From positions 558,001 to 622,000 of the forward strand of contig NZ_RHIB01000003.1 of assembly GCF_003710255.1 (NCBI RefSeq): DNA of 64,000 nucleotides, written 5' to 3'. The notes beneath the pieces were generated by a model. The model saw only the letters and a program-made list of their open reading frames with translations, did not search any database and was not told the DNA's origin. Each line of letters begins with the position of its first letter. Within the stretch, counting starts at the first letter, position 1. The position numbers were made by a program, and so were the translations under genes. Positions 44,637-54,870 of this stretch are shown one piece after another. The DNA comes from Alteribacter keqinensis. GTDB lineage: Bacteria; Bacillota; Bacilli; Bacillales; Salisediminibacteriaceae.

Positions 44637-44926
44637 TTATGTAGGTTGTGCGCCGGCACAACAAGGCAGGCAAACGCCTGCCGATAGCACCGGACATGAA
44701 TTATATCGTCACAAGTCTATTAGACAAAAAGCTTATATTAAGAATTCCACATCTTCAGGAAAACAAATTCCAACCCCCGTCTCAGCATCTACCAACCACC
44801 CCAACCTAAACAAAAACCAGAATCCGAGCCAATATACATTTAAAATTGACTGAATCAATAGTATAATAAGAAAAATAGAGGGAAGATAAGGCAAAAGTGT
44901 ATAAGCAATGGGTGAGGAGGGCGCAT
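44637..44926. other. Intergenic region before the 44927 gene
   Basis: Contains one short hairpin (GGCAGGCAAACGCCTGCC near 44666-44683) and a C-rich stretch around 44770-44815. I see no coding frame or known RNA. Confidence 0.4.
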
Positions 44927-45385
44927 ATGTGGTTCAAAAGGAAAAAAGGTGGCAACAATCGTAAGAAGAAACCAAACGTAGAAACAAAACCCGTCACCAT
45001 CGAAGAAATGCGAAGCGCCATAAATCAGTATGCAAAACAGTTGAACCCCGACGTTTCATTACGTACGATAGTAAAAGACAACCACGAAGTAGACAGTGAC
45101 GTCCTTATCGAACAACTGAACTGTAAACCCGACCGGCCCTTTTACATGTCTAAAGAAACCTTTGAGATTTTTGAAGAAGCCGACTACCCGAAATGGATCG
45201 ACCTCTGTCAGGTCGCCTGTGACCAGTACTTCCTGGAAACAGATGAAGAACCCGTGACACCTGGTGATTCCACACGGAAAGTCAACTACTTAAAAATCAG
45301 AAACTACATGAAAGACGAACCACCATTCCAGCTCTACCTTCACCCACAGGACCGGATGGTCACACACAGAGTACCCGAAAAATAA
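44927..45385 (+). CDS. Conserved hypothetical protein (DUF3939-like)
   Basis: 152 residues from ATG 44927 (after GAGGAGGG), beginning MWFKRKKGGNNRKKK, basic at the start and acidic later. VSLRTIVKDNHEVDSDVLIE, PDRPFYMSKETFEIFEE and PPFQLYLHPQDRMVTHR look like a conserved Bacillus family that I believe is DUF3939, but this is from memory. No membrane span or catalytic motif. Precedes ygaC on the same strand. Confidence 0.6.
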   Translation: MWFKRKKGGNNRKKKPNVETKPVTIEEMRSAINQYAKQLNPDVSLRTIVKDNHEVDSDVLIEQLNCKPDRPFYMSKETFEIFEEADYPKWIDLCQVACDQYFLETDEEPVTPGDSTRKVNYLKIRNYMKDEPPFQLYLHPQDRMVTHRVPEK

Positions 45386-45461
45386 GGAAATCGTGCATGA
45401 ATATTAACGCGAAGGGAGCCTGTCCTGTTTAATGTTCACCACAGAAGAAAGGAGTAGAACA

Positions 45462-45989
45462 TTGAGTTTTCCCATGACCGGCAGCAACATAGAGGTCCAC
45501 AGCTATAAACATAATGGCCATATTCATCGCATCTGGGAAGAAACCATTGTTCTAAAAGGGACATCCCACGAAATTATCGGCGGTAACGACCGAATTATGG
45601 TAAAAGAATCTGACGGACGTCAGTGGCGTACACGAGAACCTGCAATTTGTTATTTCACTGCGCATCATTGGTTTAATGCGATCGGAATGATAAGAAACGA
45701 CGGGATCTATTATTACTGTAATTTAGGGACCCCTTTTACGTATGATGAAGAAGCACTGAAGTATATTGACTATGATCTGGATATTAAAGTCTTTCCCGAC
45801 ATGACCTACAAGCTTCTTGATGAAGATGAATACGCCCTGCACAGCCAGCGCATGAACTACCCGAAGGAAGTTGATGCGATCCTGCGCAGAAGCGTAGATG
45901 AACTTGTCCAGTGGATCAGCCAGCGCAAAGGACCGTTTGAGCCAGGATTTATCGAATACTGGTACGAGCGTTTCCTTCAGCACCGCTGA
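45462..45989 (+). CDS. ygaC: YgaC/DUF402 nucleoside tri-/diphosphate phosphatase
   Basis: 175 residues of the DUF402 (Ntdp) family, whose members hydrolyse nucleoside tri- and diphosphates. [35 protein letters not shown] and [14 protein letters not shown] are the family blocks, the last with the metal-binding aspartates. TTG 45462 follows AAAGGAG at the correct distance and gives the usual YgaC N-terminus; the upstream ATG 45432 lacks a site. Terminator at 46012. Confidence 0.9.
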   Translation: MSFPMTGSNIEVHSYKHNGHIHRIWEETIVLKGTSHEIIGGNDRIMVKESDGRQWRTREPAICYFTAHHWFNAIGMIRNDGIYYYCNLGTPFTYDEEALKYIDYDLDIKVFPDMTYKLLDEDEYALHSQRMNYPKEVDAILRRSVDELVQWISQRKGPFEPGFIEYWYERFLQHR

Positions 45990-46011
45990 TTCATAAAACA
46001 AATATGGAACC

Positions 46012-46050
46012 AAAGATACCGGCTCATTAATCAGCCGGTCTTTCTTTTTC
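46012..46050 (+). terminator. Terminator of ygaC
   Basis: AAAGATACCGGCT...AGCCGGTCTTT stem with T run. Confidence 0.85.
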
Positions 46051-46058
46051 TGCCTTAA

Positions 46059-46140
46059 AGGAAAATAACATCCACATTGCGGAAAAAAAGCCACTATTCC
46101 GGAAGATAATACACACATTACGGAAAAATGCCTCCACTTT
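46059..46140 (+). repeat. Degenerate tandem repeat, period 20-21 bp
   Basis: AGGAAA/CGGAA anchors at 46059, 46080, 46100 and 46121 (steps 21, 20, 21). The unit is about CGGAAAAAAAGCCACATTA. It lies 3' of the ygaC terminator. Confidence 0.75.
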
Positions 46141-46217
46141 CTACAGGCTGAATGCAACTGCAAAAACAAACACTAACAATAAACATTCACCGTTGATCAG
46201 ACAGGAAGTGAAAACAA

Positions 46218-47960
46218 ATGGACAGTATTAAACGGTATATGCAGTTCGTAAAACCATACTGGAAACAAATCATCATCACTGTACTCATCGGGATGCTGAA
46301 ATTCGGGATCCCGTTAATCATCCCGTTTCTTATGAAAGTGGTCATCGATGACATCGTCGGAGCAACGGATCTTACAACGGGGGAGCAGCTGAACCAGCTG
46401 TACTGGCTGATGGGAATTGTTCTTTTTATCTTTATTTTCCTCCGCCCGCCCGTGGAGTACTACCGGCAGTATTTTGCCCAGTGGACGGGGAGCAGGATTC
46501 TTTACGACATACGAAACCAGCTGTTTACCCACCTGCAGAAGCTCAGTCTCAGGTTTTATTCAAACAACAAATCGGGGGAAGTCATCTCCAGGGTGATCCA
46601 TGATGTGGAGCAGACGAAGAACTTTATCATTACAGGGATGATGAACATCTGGCTGGATATGTTTACGATTATTGTGGCCATCATCATCATGCTTACGATG
46701 GATCCGTTACTCACCCTTGTAGCAGTGCTGCTGCTGCCGTTTTATGGCTTATCGATCAAGTTTTTCTACACACGGCTCAGAACCCTTACCCGGGACCGCT
46801 CTCAGGCACTTGCAGAAGTGCAGGGCCATTTACACGAAAGGCTTCAGGGCATGAACGTGATTCGAAGCTTTGCCCTTGAAAATCACGAGGAAAAGCAATT
46901 TGACACCCGGAATGAGAACTTCCTGGAAAAAGCACTCGATCACACACGGTGGAACGCCAAGACCTTTGCGGTGATCAATACGCTTACGGATGTGGCACCG
47001 ATCCTCGTTATTGCAGTGGCAGGAACCCTGGTGATTCAAGGATCCGTAACCGTGGGGACAATGGTGGCCTTTGTGGCCTACATGGACCGCCTTTACAACC
47101 CGCTTCGCCGTCTCGTCAATTCATCCACCACACTCACCCAGTCCATCGCGTCCATGGACCGGATGTTTGAACTCGCCGATGAATCGTACGACATTGAAGA
47201 CAAAAAAGACGCAGTGGCCATGAAAAATCCAAAGGGTGATGTGACATTCGACCACGTATTCTTTGGCTATGAAAACGAAGAGTTTGTTCTTAAGGATCTT
47301 CATTTTCACGTGAAGAGCGGCGAAACGATCGCCTTTGTGGGAATGAGCGGTGGCGGAAAAAGTACAATTATGAGTTTGATTCCTCGGTTTTACGATGTAA
47401 GCGACGGCCGGATTCTGATCGACGGCAAAGATGTTCGTGACTATAAGGTGCGAACCCTCCGTGACAGAATCGGCATGGTACTTCAGGACAACATTATCTT
47501 CAGTGAATCAGTGAAATTTAATATACTCATGGGGCGTCCCGAGGCGAGCGATGAAGAAGTATACGAAGCAGCCCGGGCAGCGAACGCCCACGAATTTATC
47601 GAACAGCTCCCGGACGGCTACGATACCAGCATCGGTGAAAGGGGCGTGAAGCTCTCCGGCGGTCAGAAACAGCGCATCGCCATTGCCCGCGTCTTCCTGA
47701 AGAGCCCAGAGATACTTGTGTTTGATGAAGCCACCTCGGCACTGGATCTTGAAAGCGAGCAGCTCATTCAGCAGTCCCTTTTCGAACTGGCAAAAGACCG
47801 GACCACCTTTATCGTGGCACACCGCCTGTCTACAATTACCCATGCGGACCGGATTTTCCTGATCGAAAACGGGCGTCTCGTCGAGCAGGGAAGCCACGCC
47901 GAACTGATGGCCAGACAAGGCTCGTATCACAAGCTGTTCCAGGTACAGCATTTGGATTAA
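46218..47960 (+). CDS. ygaD: ABC exporter, half-transporter YgaD
   Basis: 580 residues: six-span ABC_membrane domain (about 1-310) fused to an ATPase (about 330-580) with Walker [11 protein letters not shown]-loop VLQDN, signature LSGGQKQRI, Walker [10 protein letters not shown] and the switch His in IVAHRLS. Functions as a homodimer, MsbA/multidrug type. ATG 46218 follows AGGAAGTG. Its position after ygaC supports the YgaD assignment; the substrate is unknown. Confidence 0.92.
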   Translation: MDSIKRYMQFVKPYWKQIIITVLIGMLKFGIPLIIPFLMKVVIDDIVGATDLTTGEQLNQLYWLMGIVLFIFIFLRPPVEYYRQYFAQWTGSRILYDIRNQLFTHLQKLSLRFYSNNKSGEVISRVIHDVEQTKNFIITGMMNIWLDMFTIIVAIIIMLTMDPLLTLVAVLLLPFYGLSIKFFYTRLRTLTRDRSQALAEVQGHLHERLQGMNVIRSFALENHEEKQFDTRNENFLEKALDHTRWNAKTFAVINTLTDVAPILVIAVAGTLVIQGSVTVGTMVAFVAYMDRLYNPLRRLVNSSTTLTQSIASMDRMFELADESYDIEDKKDAVAMKNPKGDVTFDHVFFGYENEEFVLKDLHFHVKSGETIAFVGMSGGGKSTIMSLIPRFYDVSDGRILIDGKDVRDYKVRTLRDRIGMVLQDNIIFSESVKFNILMGRPEASDEEVYEAARAANAHEFIEQLPDGYDTSIGERGVKLSGGQKQRIAIARVFLKSPEILVFDEATSALDLESEQLIQQSLFELAKDRTTFIVAHRLSTITHADRIFLIENGRLVEQGSHAELMARQGSYHKLFQVQHLD

Positions 47961-47975
47961 CCAGATCTCCAACAG

Positions 47976-48014
47976 AAAAAGCAGCCCGTCAATGATGGCG
48001 GGCTGCTTTTTTTT
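47976..48014. terminator. Bidirectional terminator between ygaD and ygaE
   Basis: AAAAAGCAGCCCG...CGGGCTGCTTTTTTT perfect hairpin between convergent genes. Confidence 0.93.
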
Positions 48015-49092
48015 AATCTCTTCGTTCCAATACTTTTACTTCATTTTCGTCCTTGTGATACTTGAAGAAGCTGGCAACAAGACGATCCAGGTGCTCAAGC
48101 TCCTCACTGTATTCTACAATGAGAGCCACAACCGGGAAGAAGTGAATCCATTCACTGCGTTCAATTTCTTTATCCTCATGAAGACTGAAAAAGACATCAG
48201 TGAGCTGGCGCTTGCCCACATCCACTTCTTCGTACAAGTCCTCTGTCGTGTGGGGCCTTACTTTCCCCATATATTTAAGCATGATCCGCTCGTGATAGTT
48301 CGTGAGGTAGTCGAGCTGAACCCGGACGAGATCCTGAAGCTCATCAGGCATCTGCTGCATGCTGTTTTCGTGCTTGCTCAGACTCCGCAGAATATCAAGA
48401 CATTTCTTCGTCGAATACAGCATCTGCCTGAACAGGACCACTTTTCGCATCCGCGGATACTCATTCTTTTTAAAATACGTACGCTCATCTTTATATAAAA
48501 GAAAGATATTATCCATTTTGATCATGGTGTCTTTCAGTTTCTTCAAATCCTGCTTGAGCGTATGGTACTCCGCTTCGTGACGCGTCATCAGCCGGATCCA
48601 CTGAATAATCTGCTCATTGGCATCCGTAATTTTGTGAAAAAGATGGTTCTCATGCTTCGGCGGAAGGAAGATGAGGTTCACAACAAACGATGACGCCACC
48701 CCGATCATGATCAACAGGAAGCGAGATGATGCAAATGAAATAAAGTCCTCTGACGGTGCTTCCATAATAATGATCGCTGTCACAACAGCAAGGGGGATAA
48801 TCGCTTCTTTCCCGAGCTTCAGGTTAATGGCAATGATCAGGACCACGACCACACCGACCACAAAAGGTTCGTGTCCGAATGACAAGACGAACACAACGGC
48901 GAGCACAGCACTGATGACATTTGCCTGAAGCTGGTCGAGAATGGTCATAAAGCTTCTGTAAACCGACGGCTGAACAGCAAACACCGCTGCCAATGCAGCA
49001 TAAACGGGGGTATCAAACCCGAGCCAGGCCGCAATATAAAGGGCCATTACAACTGCCAGACCGGTTTTTAAAATACGGGCTCCTAGCCTCAT
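48013..49092 (-). CDS. ygaE: Aromatic acid exporter family membrane protein YgaE
   Basis: 359 residues: about five N-terminal spans with PVYAALAAVFAVQPSVYRSF and LGKEAIIPLAVVTAIIIMEA, followed by a long helical cytoplasmic domain, as in the DUF939/FUSC-like aromatic acid exporter family. The substrate is unknown. ATG at 49092. Its promoter is at 49169-49197. It lies between ygaD and hemL as expected from B. subtilis. Confidence 0.85.
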   Translation of the reverse strand: MRLGARILKTGLAVVMALYIAAWLGFDTPVYAALAAVFAVQPSVYRSFMTILDQLQANVISAVLAVVFVLSFGHEPFVVGVVVVLIIAINLKLGKEAIIPLAVVTAIIIMEAPSEDFISFASSRFLLIMIGVASSFVVNLIFLPPKHENHLFHKITDANEQIIQWIRLMTRHEAEYHTLKQDLKKLKDTMIKMDNIFLLYKDERTYFKKNEYPRMRKVVLFRQMLYSTKKCLDILRSLSKHENSMQQMPDELQDLVRVQLDYLTNYHERIMLKYMGKVRPHTTEDLYEEVDVGKRQLTDVFFSLHEDKEIERSEWIHFFPVVALIVEYSEELEHLDRLVASFFKYHKDENEVKVLERRD

Positions 49093-49168
49093 AACGTAAC
49101 ATGTTCCTTTCTTCTAAAACCGTGTTATTCAAACACGTTTATTTCATAAAAAAATGGTTATCGAACGT

Positions 49169-49197
49169 ACTATACACCTGATTTCCAATTCAATCAA
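49169..49197 (-). promoter_or_regulatory. Sigma-A-type promoter of ygaE
   Basis: On the minus strand TTGATT (49192-49197) and TATAGT (49169-49174) are 17 bp apart, about 75 bp before the ygaE start. Confidence 0.65.
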
Positions 49198-49320
49198 GTT
49201 ACTTTTTACATGTAGTGTTCCACGTAACCGTCCTTGTAAACGCAAACACCCTTCAACCGTAAAGGATTGAAAGGTGGAGAGATTTTTGTATCATTTCATT
49301 TGGAAATCAGGATTGTATGC

Positions 49321-50607
49321 TTACAGCTTGGAAAATGCAGCTTCAACCGCTTCCAGCGTCTTCTCTACATCATCTTTTGTATGTTCCGTTGTCAGGAACC
49401 ACGCTTCATACTTTGACGGGGCAAGATTCACGCCCTGTTCGAGCATGAGTTTAAAGAAGCGTGCAAACATCTCACCGTCACTGTTTTCGGCTTCATCGTA
49501 ATTTGCCACACCATCAACCCCGAAGTACACCGTAAGTGCCCCTTTGAGACGGTTCAATGTTATCGGTACGCCGTGTGTCTTTGCGTGCCTGCGGATCCCT
49601 TCTTCAAGCATACCGCCGAGCTCGTCCATTTTTTCATACACGCCTGGTTCTTTAAGCACTTCAAGGCAGGCAATTCCGGCACGGATCGAAGCGGGGTTAC
49701 CGGCCATCGTTCCCGCCTGGTACGCAGGTCCAAGTGGGGCGACTGTTTCCATAATGTCCTGGCTTCCCCCGTAGGCACCGATCGGTAGACCTCCGCCGAT
49801 AATTTTACCCAGTGCTGTCATGTCCGGCTCCACACCGCAGTAATTCTGGGCGCCGCCGTACTTGAACCGAAACGCTGTTATTACCTCGTCGTAAATAACG
49901 AGGGCACCGGCATCGTGAGTGAGTTCGTTCACCGCTACCAAAAATCCCGGAGCCGGTTCAACGATCCCGAAGTTACCCACAATCGGTTCAACGAGAACCG
50001 CAGCCACTTCATCACCCCAGTGATCAAGAGCCTGCTTGTAACTCTCGATGTCGTTAAACGGAACGGTAATCACTTCTTTGGCAATGGCTTTTGTCACACC
50101 GGCACTGTCCGGGCTTCCAAGTGTGGCAGGCCCTGATCCGGCAGCGACTAAAACAAGGTCGGAGTGACCATGGTAACAGCCGGCAAACTTGATAATTTTA
50201 TCCCGCCCGGTGTAGGCACGGGCCACACGGATCGTCGTCATGACCGCTTCTGTCCCGGAGTTCACAAACCGCACTTTTTCCAGCGAAGGCATAGCTTCTT
50301 TCAGCATAGCGGCAAACTGGTTTTCATAGCGGGTGGGGGTGCCGTACAAAACCCCGTCTTCAGCCGCACCCTTGATCGCTTCTGTAATATGGGGATGGGC
50401 ATGGCCGGTAATAATCGGTCCGTAAGCCGCCAGATAATCGATGTATTGGTTTCCGTCCACGTCCCAGAAGTAAGCACCTTTAGCACGCTCCATAAATACA
50501 GGAGAGCCTCCGCCTACAGCCTTAAACGAACGTGATGGACTATTAACGCCCCCAAGAATATGCTCCTGGGCAACTTCATTATGTTTTTCTGACTCCGTAA
50601 ACTTCAT
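49321..50607 (-). CDS. hemL: Glutamate-1-semialdehyde 2,1-aminomutase (HemL/GsaB)
   Basis: PLP enzyme turning glutamate-1-semialdehyde into 5-aminolevulinate, the haem precursor. The PLP-binding Lys is in [14 protein letters not shown], the ring-contact Asp in [13 protein letters not shown], and [15 protein letters not shown] binds phosphate. 428 residues is standard. As it sits between ygaE and bcp it probably corresponds to the second B. subtilis copy (gsaB) rather than hemL of the hemAXCDBL operon, so another copy may exist elsewhere. Confidence 0.93.
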   Translation of the reverse strand: MKFTESEKHNEVAQEHILGGVNSPSRSFKAVGGGSPVFMERAKGAYFWDVDGNQYIDYLAAYGPIITGHAHPHITEAIKGAAEDGVLYGTPTRYENQFAAMLKEAMPSLEKVRFVNSGTEAVMTTIRVARAYTGRDKIIKFAGCYHGHSDLVLVAAGSGPATLGSPDSAGVTKAIAKEVITVPFNDIESYKQALDHWGDEVAAVLVEPIVGNFGIVEPAPGFLVAVNELTHDAGALVIYDEVITAFRFKYGGAQNYCGVEPDMTALGKIIGGGLPIGAYGGSQDIMETVAPLGPAYQAGTMAGNPASIRAGIACLEVLKEPGVYEKMDELGGMLEEGIRRHAKTHGVPITLNRLKGALTVYFGVDGVANYDEAENSDGEMFARFFKLMLEQGVNLAPSKYEAWFLTTEHTKDDVEKTLEAVEAAFSKL

Positions 50608-50795
50608 ATTGAATAAATCCTCCTCTAAAACTCAGGTCCGTTTCATTGTAGCACAGTGGAAAAAATGGATAGCTGATTTCGTGAAAATTGTAGCTGTTTA
50701 CTTTAAAGTACTGAAAAAAGAAGATGAGTAGTGCCGGCAAGCTTTTTCAAGTTAAAGACGGGCACTGAAAAAAAATAAACTTCTTTAGAAGTCAG

Positions 50796-50938
50796 ATGTT
50801 GATTTACGCTCATTGCGCTCTCTTTCCGCGGGCGGTTCGGGAGCCTCCTCAGCGCTATGCGCTTGCGGGGTCTCCCCGGAACTCGCTTTTCCCGCAGGAG
50901 TGTCGCGCATTCGCTCCAATCAACGCTTTTATACAAGA
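50796..50938 (-). repeat. Hairpin-element family, full inverted copy
   Basis: Arms TTGATTTACGCTCATTGCGC and GCGCATTCGCTCCAATCAAC enclose CTTTCCGCGGGCGGTTCGG, TTGCGGGGTCTCCCC and TTTTCCCGCAGGAGTG. The closest relative is the copy at 59717 in opposite orientation. Confidence 0.8.
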
Positions 50939-51093
50939 GGTTGTGGTGAATGTCACCAGTTGTTTTTTGACAACAGATCGCTAAAGCAAAACCAACAATC
51001 TTTACGAAAAACACACCCAAACTCTTTTCACACTTTAAGACTAAGGGAGGTTAACTTTGGGTTAAATTTATACTCTGATTCTCAACCTATTGT

Positions 51094-51219
51094 GCTTCGT
51101 TGAACGGAATACGTGACACTCCTGCGGAAGTGCGAGATAGACGAGACCCCGCAGGGGCAAAGCCCTGAGGAGGCTCGTCGCGAGTCCGCGGAAAGGGAGC
51201 GTATTCCGTTCAACGAAGC
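51094..51219 (+). repeat. Hairpin-element family, best full copy (126 bp)
   Basis: A perfect 20-bp outer inverted repeat, GCTTCGTTGAACGGAATACG at 51094-51113 and its complement at 51200-51219, encloses the core GACACTCCTGCGGAAG, GAGACCCCGCAGG, GAGGAGGCTCGTCGCG and CCGCGGAAAGGGAGCG. Confidence 0.9.
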
Positions 51220-51267
51220 TTAGATCATCAATGAGAAGCTGATAATCCCACAAAATTGGTAGAATGA

Positions 51268-51308
51268 TCGGTACCACCACGGAAAGCGAAGGGCACTCCG
51301 GCTTCATC
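51268..51308 (+). repeat. Hairpin-element family, right-end fragment
   Basis: GGTACCACCACGGAAAGCGA and then GGGCACTCCGGCTTCATC match the right end of the 35565 copy. It lies 50 bp after the full element; nothing else is seen in 50608-51434. Confidence 0.6.
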
Positions 51309-51434
51309 AAAATGCACTTTGTAATGAAGAGGAAGCAAAAACAGTTGATTTGAAAACATTATTAAAGCAACTATCTTGAAGGAACACCTCCCATTCGATA
51401 AACTAGTAAGGTTGTTACGAGAGGAGGAAACCTC

Positions 51435-52445
51435 ATGAACGTCATTGAAGTTCACGGGTTACGAAAACAATTTAAATCGTACTCAAGCAGAAAAGGCCTT
51501 GCAGGCGCTTTTCGCGACTTGCTTACGAGAAACTATACGATTTTAAACGCCGTTGACGATATATCCCTCAATGTAAAGCAGGGTGAGATGGTCGCCTACA
51601 TCGGTGAAAACGGAGCCGGTAAATCCACCACGATCAAAATGCTCACCGGCATTTTAACCCCGACCGCAGGAACAGTCAGGGTAAACGGAATGGATCCCCA
51701 CAGGCAGCGGGAGGCATTTGTCCGCACAATCGGTGTTGTATTTGGCCAGCGCTCCCAGCTCTGGTGGGATATCGCGGTTCAGGAATCGTTCCGCCTGCTG
51801 AAAAAAGTATATCGTCTGTCTGACGAGCACTACGATACACATATGAAAGAAGTCATTGAAACACTCGAGATCGAACCGCTTCTTGATAAGCCGGTGCGAA
51901 AGCTCAGTCTCGGTCAGCGAATGCGCTGTGAATTGGCAGCCGCACTCATTCACAATCCGCCTCTGCTTTTCCTGGATGAGCCCACAATCGGTCTGGACGT
52001 TCTGGTAAAAATGAAGATTCGCGAGTTCTTAAAAGATATCAACCGCAAATACCAAACGACGATTCTTTTAACGACTCACGATTTAAGTGACATCGAAGCC
52101 CTTTGCGACCGGGTCGTTCTGTTGGATGAAGGAAAGATCATCTACGACGGAGCCCTGGATAAACTGCAGCAGAACTGGGTCGAGGGTAAGCAGGTGCAGT
52201 TTGAGTTTCAAAAGCCGGTGGAAAAAGAGGCCCTTGAAGAATTGACTGCTCATTTTCCGGTCAAGTGGCGTGCAGGGGATAAAATGAGGGGCTGGCAGGC
52301 AACGGTGGACGGGGACGATGACGTGGTTTCCCAGCTGATGGCCACCGTCATGAGCCACTATTCCATCAGTGACGTGAAGCTGAATCAGGTGTCTACAGAA
52401 GAGATCATCCGAAACATCTATGAAGAAGGTATCCGTCATGGTTAG
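51435..52445 (+). CDS. ABC-2 exporter ATP-binding protein
   Basis: 336 residues with Walker A GENGAGKSTT, Q-loop VFGQRSQLWWD, signature LSLGQRMRCE, Walker B LLFLDEPT and LTTHDLSD. The VFGQ/LWWD version of the Q-loop is typical of ATPases paired with DUF990-type permeases (COG4586 group). ATG 51435 follows GAGAGGAGG. It overlaps the first permease gene by 8 bp; the three genes form one exporter operon of unknown substrate. Confidence 0.9.
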   Translation: MNVIEVHGLRKQFKSYSSRKGLAGAFRDLLTRNYTILNAVDDISLNVKQGEMVAYIGENGAGKSTTIKMLTGILTPTAGTVRVNGMDPHRQREAFVRTIGVVFGQRSQLWWDIAVQESFRLLKKVYRLSDEHYDTHMKEVIETLEIEPLLDKPVRKLSLGQRMRCELAAALIHNPPLLFLDEPTIGLDVLVKMKIREFLKDINRKYQTTILLTTHDLSDIEALCDRVVLLDEGKIIYDGALDKLQQNWVEGKQVQFEFQKPVEKEALEELTAHFPVKWRAGDKMRGWQATVDGDDDVVSQLMATVMSHYSISDVKLNQVSTEEIIRNIYEEGIRHG

Positions 52446-53241
52446 CCGGATAAGCATGTATCTGGAAATGCTCCGGATCCGGTTTTTAATGATGCTTGCC
52501 TACCGGACCAATTATTATAGCGGCATTTTAATTTACAGCATCAACATTGGCGCGTACTACTTTTTGTGGCAGGCGATCTACGGAGGCCAGGAATCTATCC
52601 AGGACCTTAGTATCGTCCAGATGACCACCTATGTAGCCATCGCATGGATGGCCCGGGCATTTTATTTTAATAATATTGACCGGGAAATAGCCCAGGAGAT
52701 CCAGGAAGGAAAAGTAGCGGTGGAAATGATTCGGCCGTACAACTATCTCGGCATGAAAACGATGCAGGGACTCGGGGAAGGTCTTTTCCGGCTCCTCTTT
52801 TTCTCCGTACCGGGAATGGTTATTGTCTGGCTCGTGTTTCCGATCAGCTTTTCCAACGACCTTTCGATCTGGGGACTCTTCTTTATTTCACTCGTGTTCA
52901 GCTTTATCGTAAATACACAGATTAACTTGATTACAGGAATTTTAACGTTCTTTTTACTTTATAACACCGGACTCATCCGGGCGAAACGGGTCGTCATTGA
53001 CCTGTTTTCGGGACTTTTGCTGCCGATTTCCTTTTACCCGATGTGGGCTCAGGATATTATGACATTTCTGCCGTTTCAGGCGATCAGCTACATTCCGTCT
53101 ATGATTTTCACGGAAGGGTTCACAGGCAGCGAAGTGTATTCGGCACTCCTTTTGCAGCTCATGTGGTCAGTCATTTTATTTATTCCAATTACATTGCTAT
53201 GGATGTCAGCCAGACGCCGGCTCATCGTACAAGGAGGGTAA
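52438..53241 (+). CDS. ABC-2 exporter permease 1 (COG4587-like)
   Basis: About 267 residues and six spans; MVSRISMYLEMLRIRFLMML at the start, ALIREIAQEI-like DREIAQEIQEGKVAVEMIRP in the second loop, and a C-terminal ARRRLIVQGG that is the usual end of this family. ATG 52438 lies after GAAGAAGG within the end of the ATPase gene. Confidence 0.85.
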   Translation: MVSRISMYLEMLRIRFLMMLAYRTNYYSGILIYSINIGAYYFLWQAIYGGQESIQDLSIVQMTTYVAIAWMARAFYFNNIDREIAQEIQEGKVAVEMIRPYNYLGMKTMQGLGEGLFRLLFFSVPGMVIVWLVFPISFSNDLSIWGLFFISLVFSFIVNTQINLITGILTFFLLYNTGLIRAKRVVIDLFSGLLLPISFYPMWAQDIMTFLPFQAISYIPSMIFTEGFTGSEVYSALLLQLMWSVILFIPITLLWMSARRRLIVQGG

Positions 53242-53247
53242 CGGGCC

Positions 53248-54033
53248 ATGTTCTACGTATCGATCTTTTTCCAATACGCATCACAGTATATGAAAACACG
53301 GCTTCAGTACCGCTCTGACCTTGTGGTTGAGCTGTTCTCGGACCTCTTGTTCCAGGCCGTGAACCTGATCTTTATCCTTGTGGTGTTCGGCCACACCACA
53401 CTCCTGAGCGGCTGGAGCCGGGAGGAGATTATCTTTATCTACGGATTTTTCCTCGTACCTTATGCGATCTTCAGTTCGTTTTTTAACATCTGGGACTTTA
53501 ATGACCGCTACATTGTAAAAGGGGAAATGGACCGGGTCCTCACAAGACCCATCCACAGCCTGTTTCAGATTATTATCGAACGGATGGAGCTGGAATCCAT
53601 GTTCGGCGTCATTACCGGACTTGCGATCATGTTTTACGCCGGCTCCCAGCTTGGGCTAACCCTTAGCTGGTACGATCCGTTTATGTTTCTTCTGATGGTG
53701 GCCGGAGGCTCGCTCATCTATGCCGGGATCTTCATCATTTTGGCGAGCATCAGTTTCTGGTCCGATTCGCGAACCGATATTATGCCGATGATGTACAATA
53801 TCGGAAACTACGGACGCTATCCGGTGGACATCTACAACCAGGTGATCCGCTACGTGCTCACGTGGATTCTGCCGTTTGCGTTCGTGGGAGTGTACCCGGC
53901 TGCCTTTTTTCTAGGCCGTGATGAATGGTACTTCTACGCCTTTTTAACCCCGGTAATGGGGCTGATCTTTATTTCAATCAGCGTGTTTGCATGGAATGAA
54001 GGCGTGAAAAGGTATCGCGGCGCGGGGAATTGA
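53248..54033 (+). CDS. ABC-2 exporter permease 2 (DUF990/COG3694-like)
   Basis: 261 residues and six spans, with DFNDRYIVKGEMDRVLTRP in the cytoplasmic loop as in the second membrane subunit of this exporter type, and the C-terminal FAWNEGVKRYRGAGN. ATG 53248 starts 6 bp after the previous stop behind AAGGAGGG. Copies of the hairpin element lie on both sides of the operon (51094 and 54165). Confidence 0.87.
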   Translation: MFYVSIFFQYASQYMKTRLQYRSDLVVELFSDLLFQAVNLIFILVVFGHTTLLSGWSREEIIFIYGFFLVPYAIFSSFFNIWDFNDRYIVKGEMDRVLTRPIHSLFQIIIERMELESMFGVITGLAIMFYAGSQLGLTLSWYDPFMFLLMVAGGSLIYAGIFIILASISFWSDSRTDIMPMMYNIGNYGRYPVDIYNQVIRYVLTWILPFAFVGVYPAAFFLGRDEWYFYAFLTPVMGLIFISISVFAWNEGVKRYRGAGN

Positions 54034-54164
54034 TTCGTAGGTGTTCTGAAGAGAAGATTACGGAATAATTGAAGTTTTGTTGTAAAGCTCACGGATTCCT
54101 CCGTATAAAAAGAAAGAATACAACCTCCATGAAAATAGTTTCTTTATTCACACTAAAAAGTCCG

Positions 54165-54276
54165 GATGCTGAAGGAATGTCCGACACTCCTGCGGTAGTA
54201 GGGGCCAGACGAGACCCCGCAAACGAAGGAGGCTCGTCGGTACCACCGCGGAAAGGGAGGACATTGTTTCAGCATC
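54165..54276 (+). repeat. Hairpin-element family, full copy
   Basis: Arms GATGCTGAA and TTCAGCATC are complementary; the core has GACACTCCTGCGG, GACGAGACCCCGC, GGAGGCTCGTCGG and CCGCGGAAAGGGAGG. The rest of 54034-54378 shows no other feature. Confidence 0.8.
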
Positions 54277-54378
54277 CCTCTTAAGTTACAAAAGCTAAGT
54301 GACCATGACGTCTTTCAAAAGGTTCCTTGTCCTACTTCACCTCTCCTGCTCATATATAAGTAAGAGAGGTGAATCAGG

Positions 54379-54807
54379 ATGGGAACCTTTTTGCTTTGGT
54401 GTGTAACCATAACGTCGATTTTAGGCATTGTCATGAGCCTGCTTTTACTCATTCAAAATCAGCCGCCTCAGGGAAGGCGTGTTTCAATACGGAACTTCCT
54501 CGTTCTTTTGCTCGTCTATGCCACAGTAATCACCGGATTCGGCTGCCTGTACCTGAGCCTCCATTTCAAAGGGTACCCGGTGCTGATGGAAGGAACAGGA
54601 CGGATGTCCGGGTCGCTCATTCACTTAGTCGAAGACGTGATGTACTTTAGCGCCGTCACGATCCTTACCGTCGGATACGGAGACATCATTCCCCAGGGCA
54701 TCGGCCGCTGGATTGCCATGATCGAAGCCCTCATCGGCTACCTTCTTCCGGCAGCGTTCGTGGTGACCACCGTTATTTACAACGAAAACAAGCCAAATCG
54801 TTTGTAG
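54379..54807 (+). CDS. Two-pore-helix potassium channel, small
   Basis: 142 residues. The selectivity filter is TVGYGD at 97-102, with SAVTILTVGYGDIIP a clear pore loop, a following inner helix (WIAMIEALIGYLLPAAFVVT) and two hydrophobic segments before the pore. There is no cytoplasmic RCK domain, so ligand gating is not obvious. ATG 54379 follows GAGAGGTG. Confidence 0.88.
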   Translation: MGTFLLWCVTITSILGIVMSLLLLIQNQPPQGRRVSIRNFLVLLLVYATVITGFGCLYLSLHFKGYPVLMEGTGRMSGSLIHLVEDVMYFSAVTILTVGYGDIIPQGIGRWIAMIEALIGYLLPAAFVVTTVIYNENKPNRL

Positions 54808-54870
54808 CCCGGGCAGATCTTGGTTATCCTTATAGGAGACAAGATTACACACGAGAAGGAGTGTTTTCAC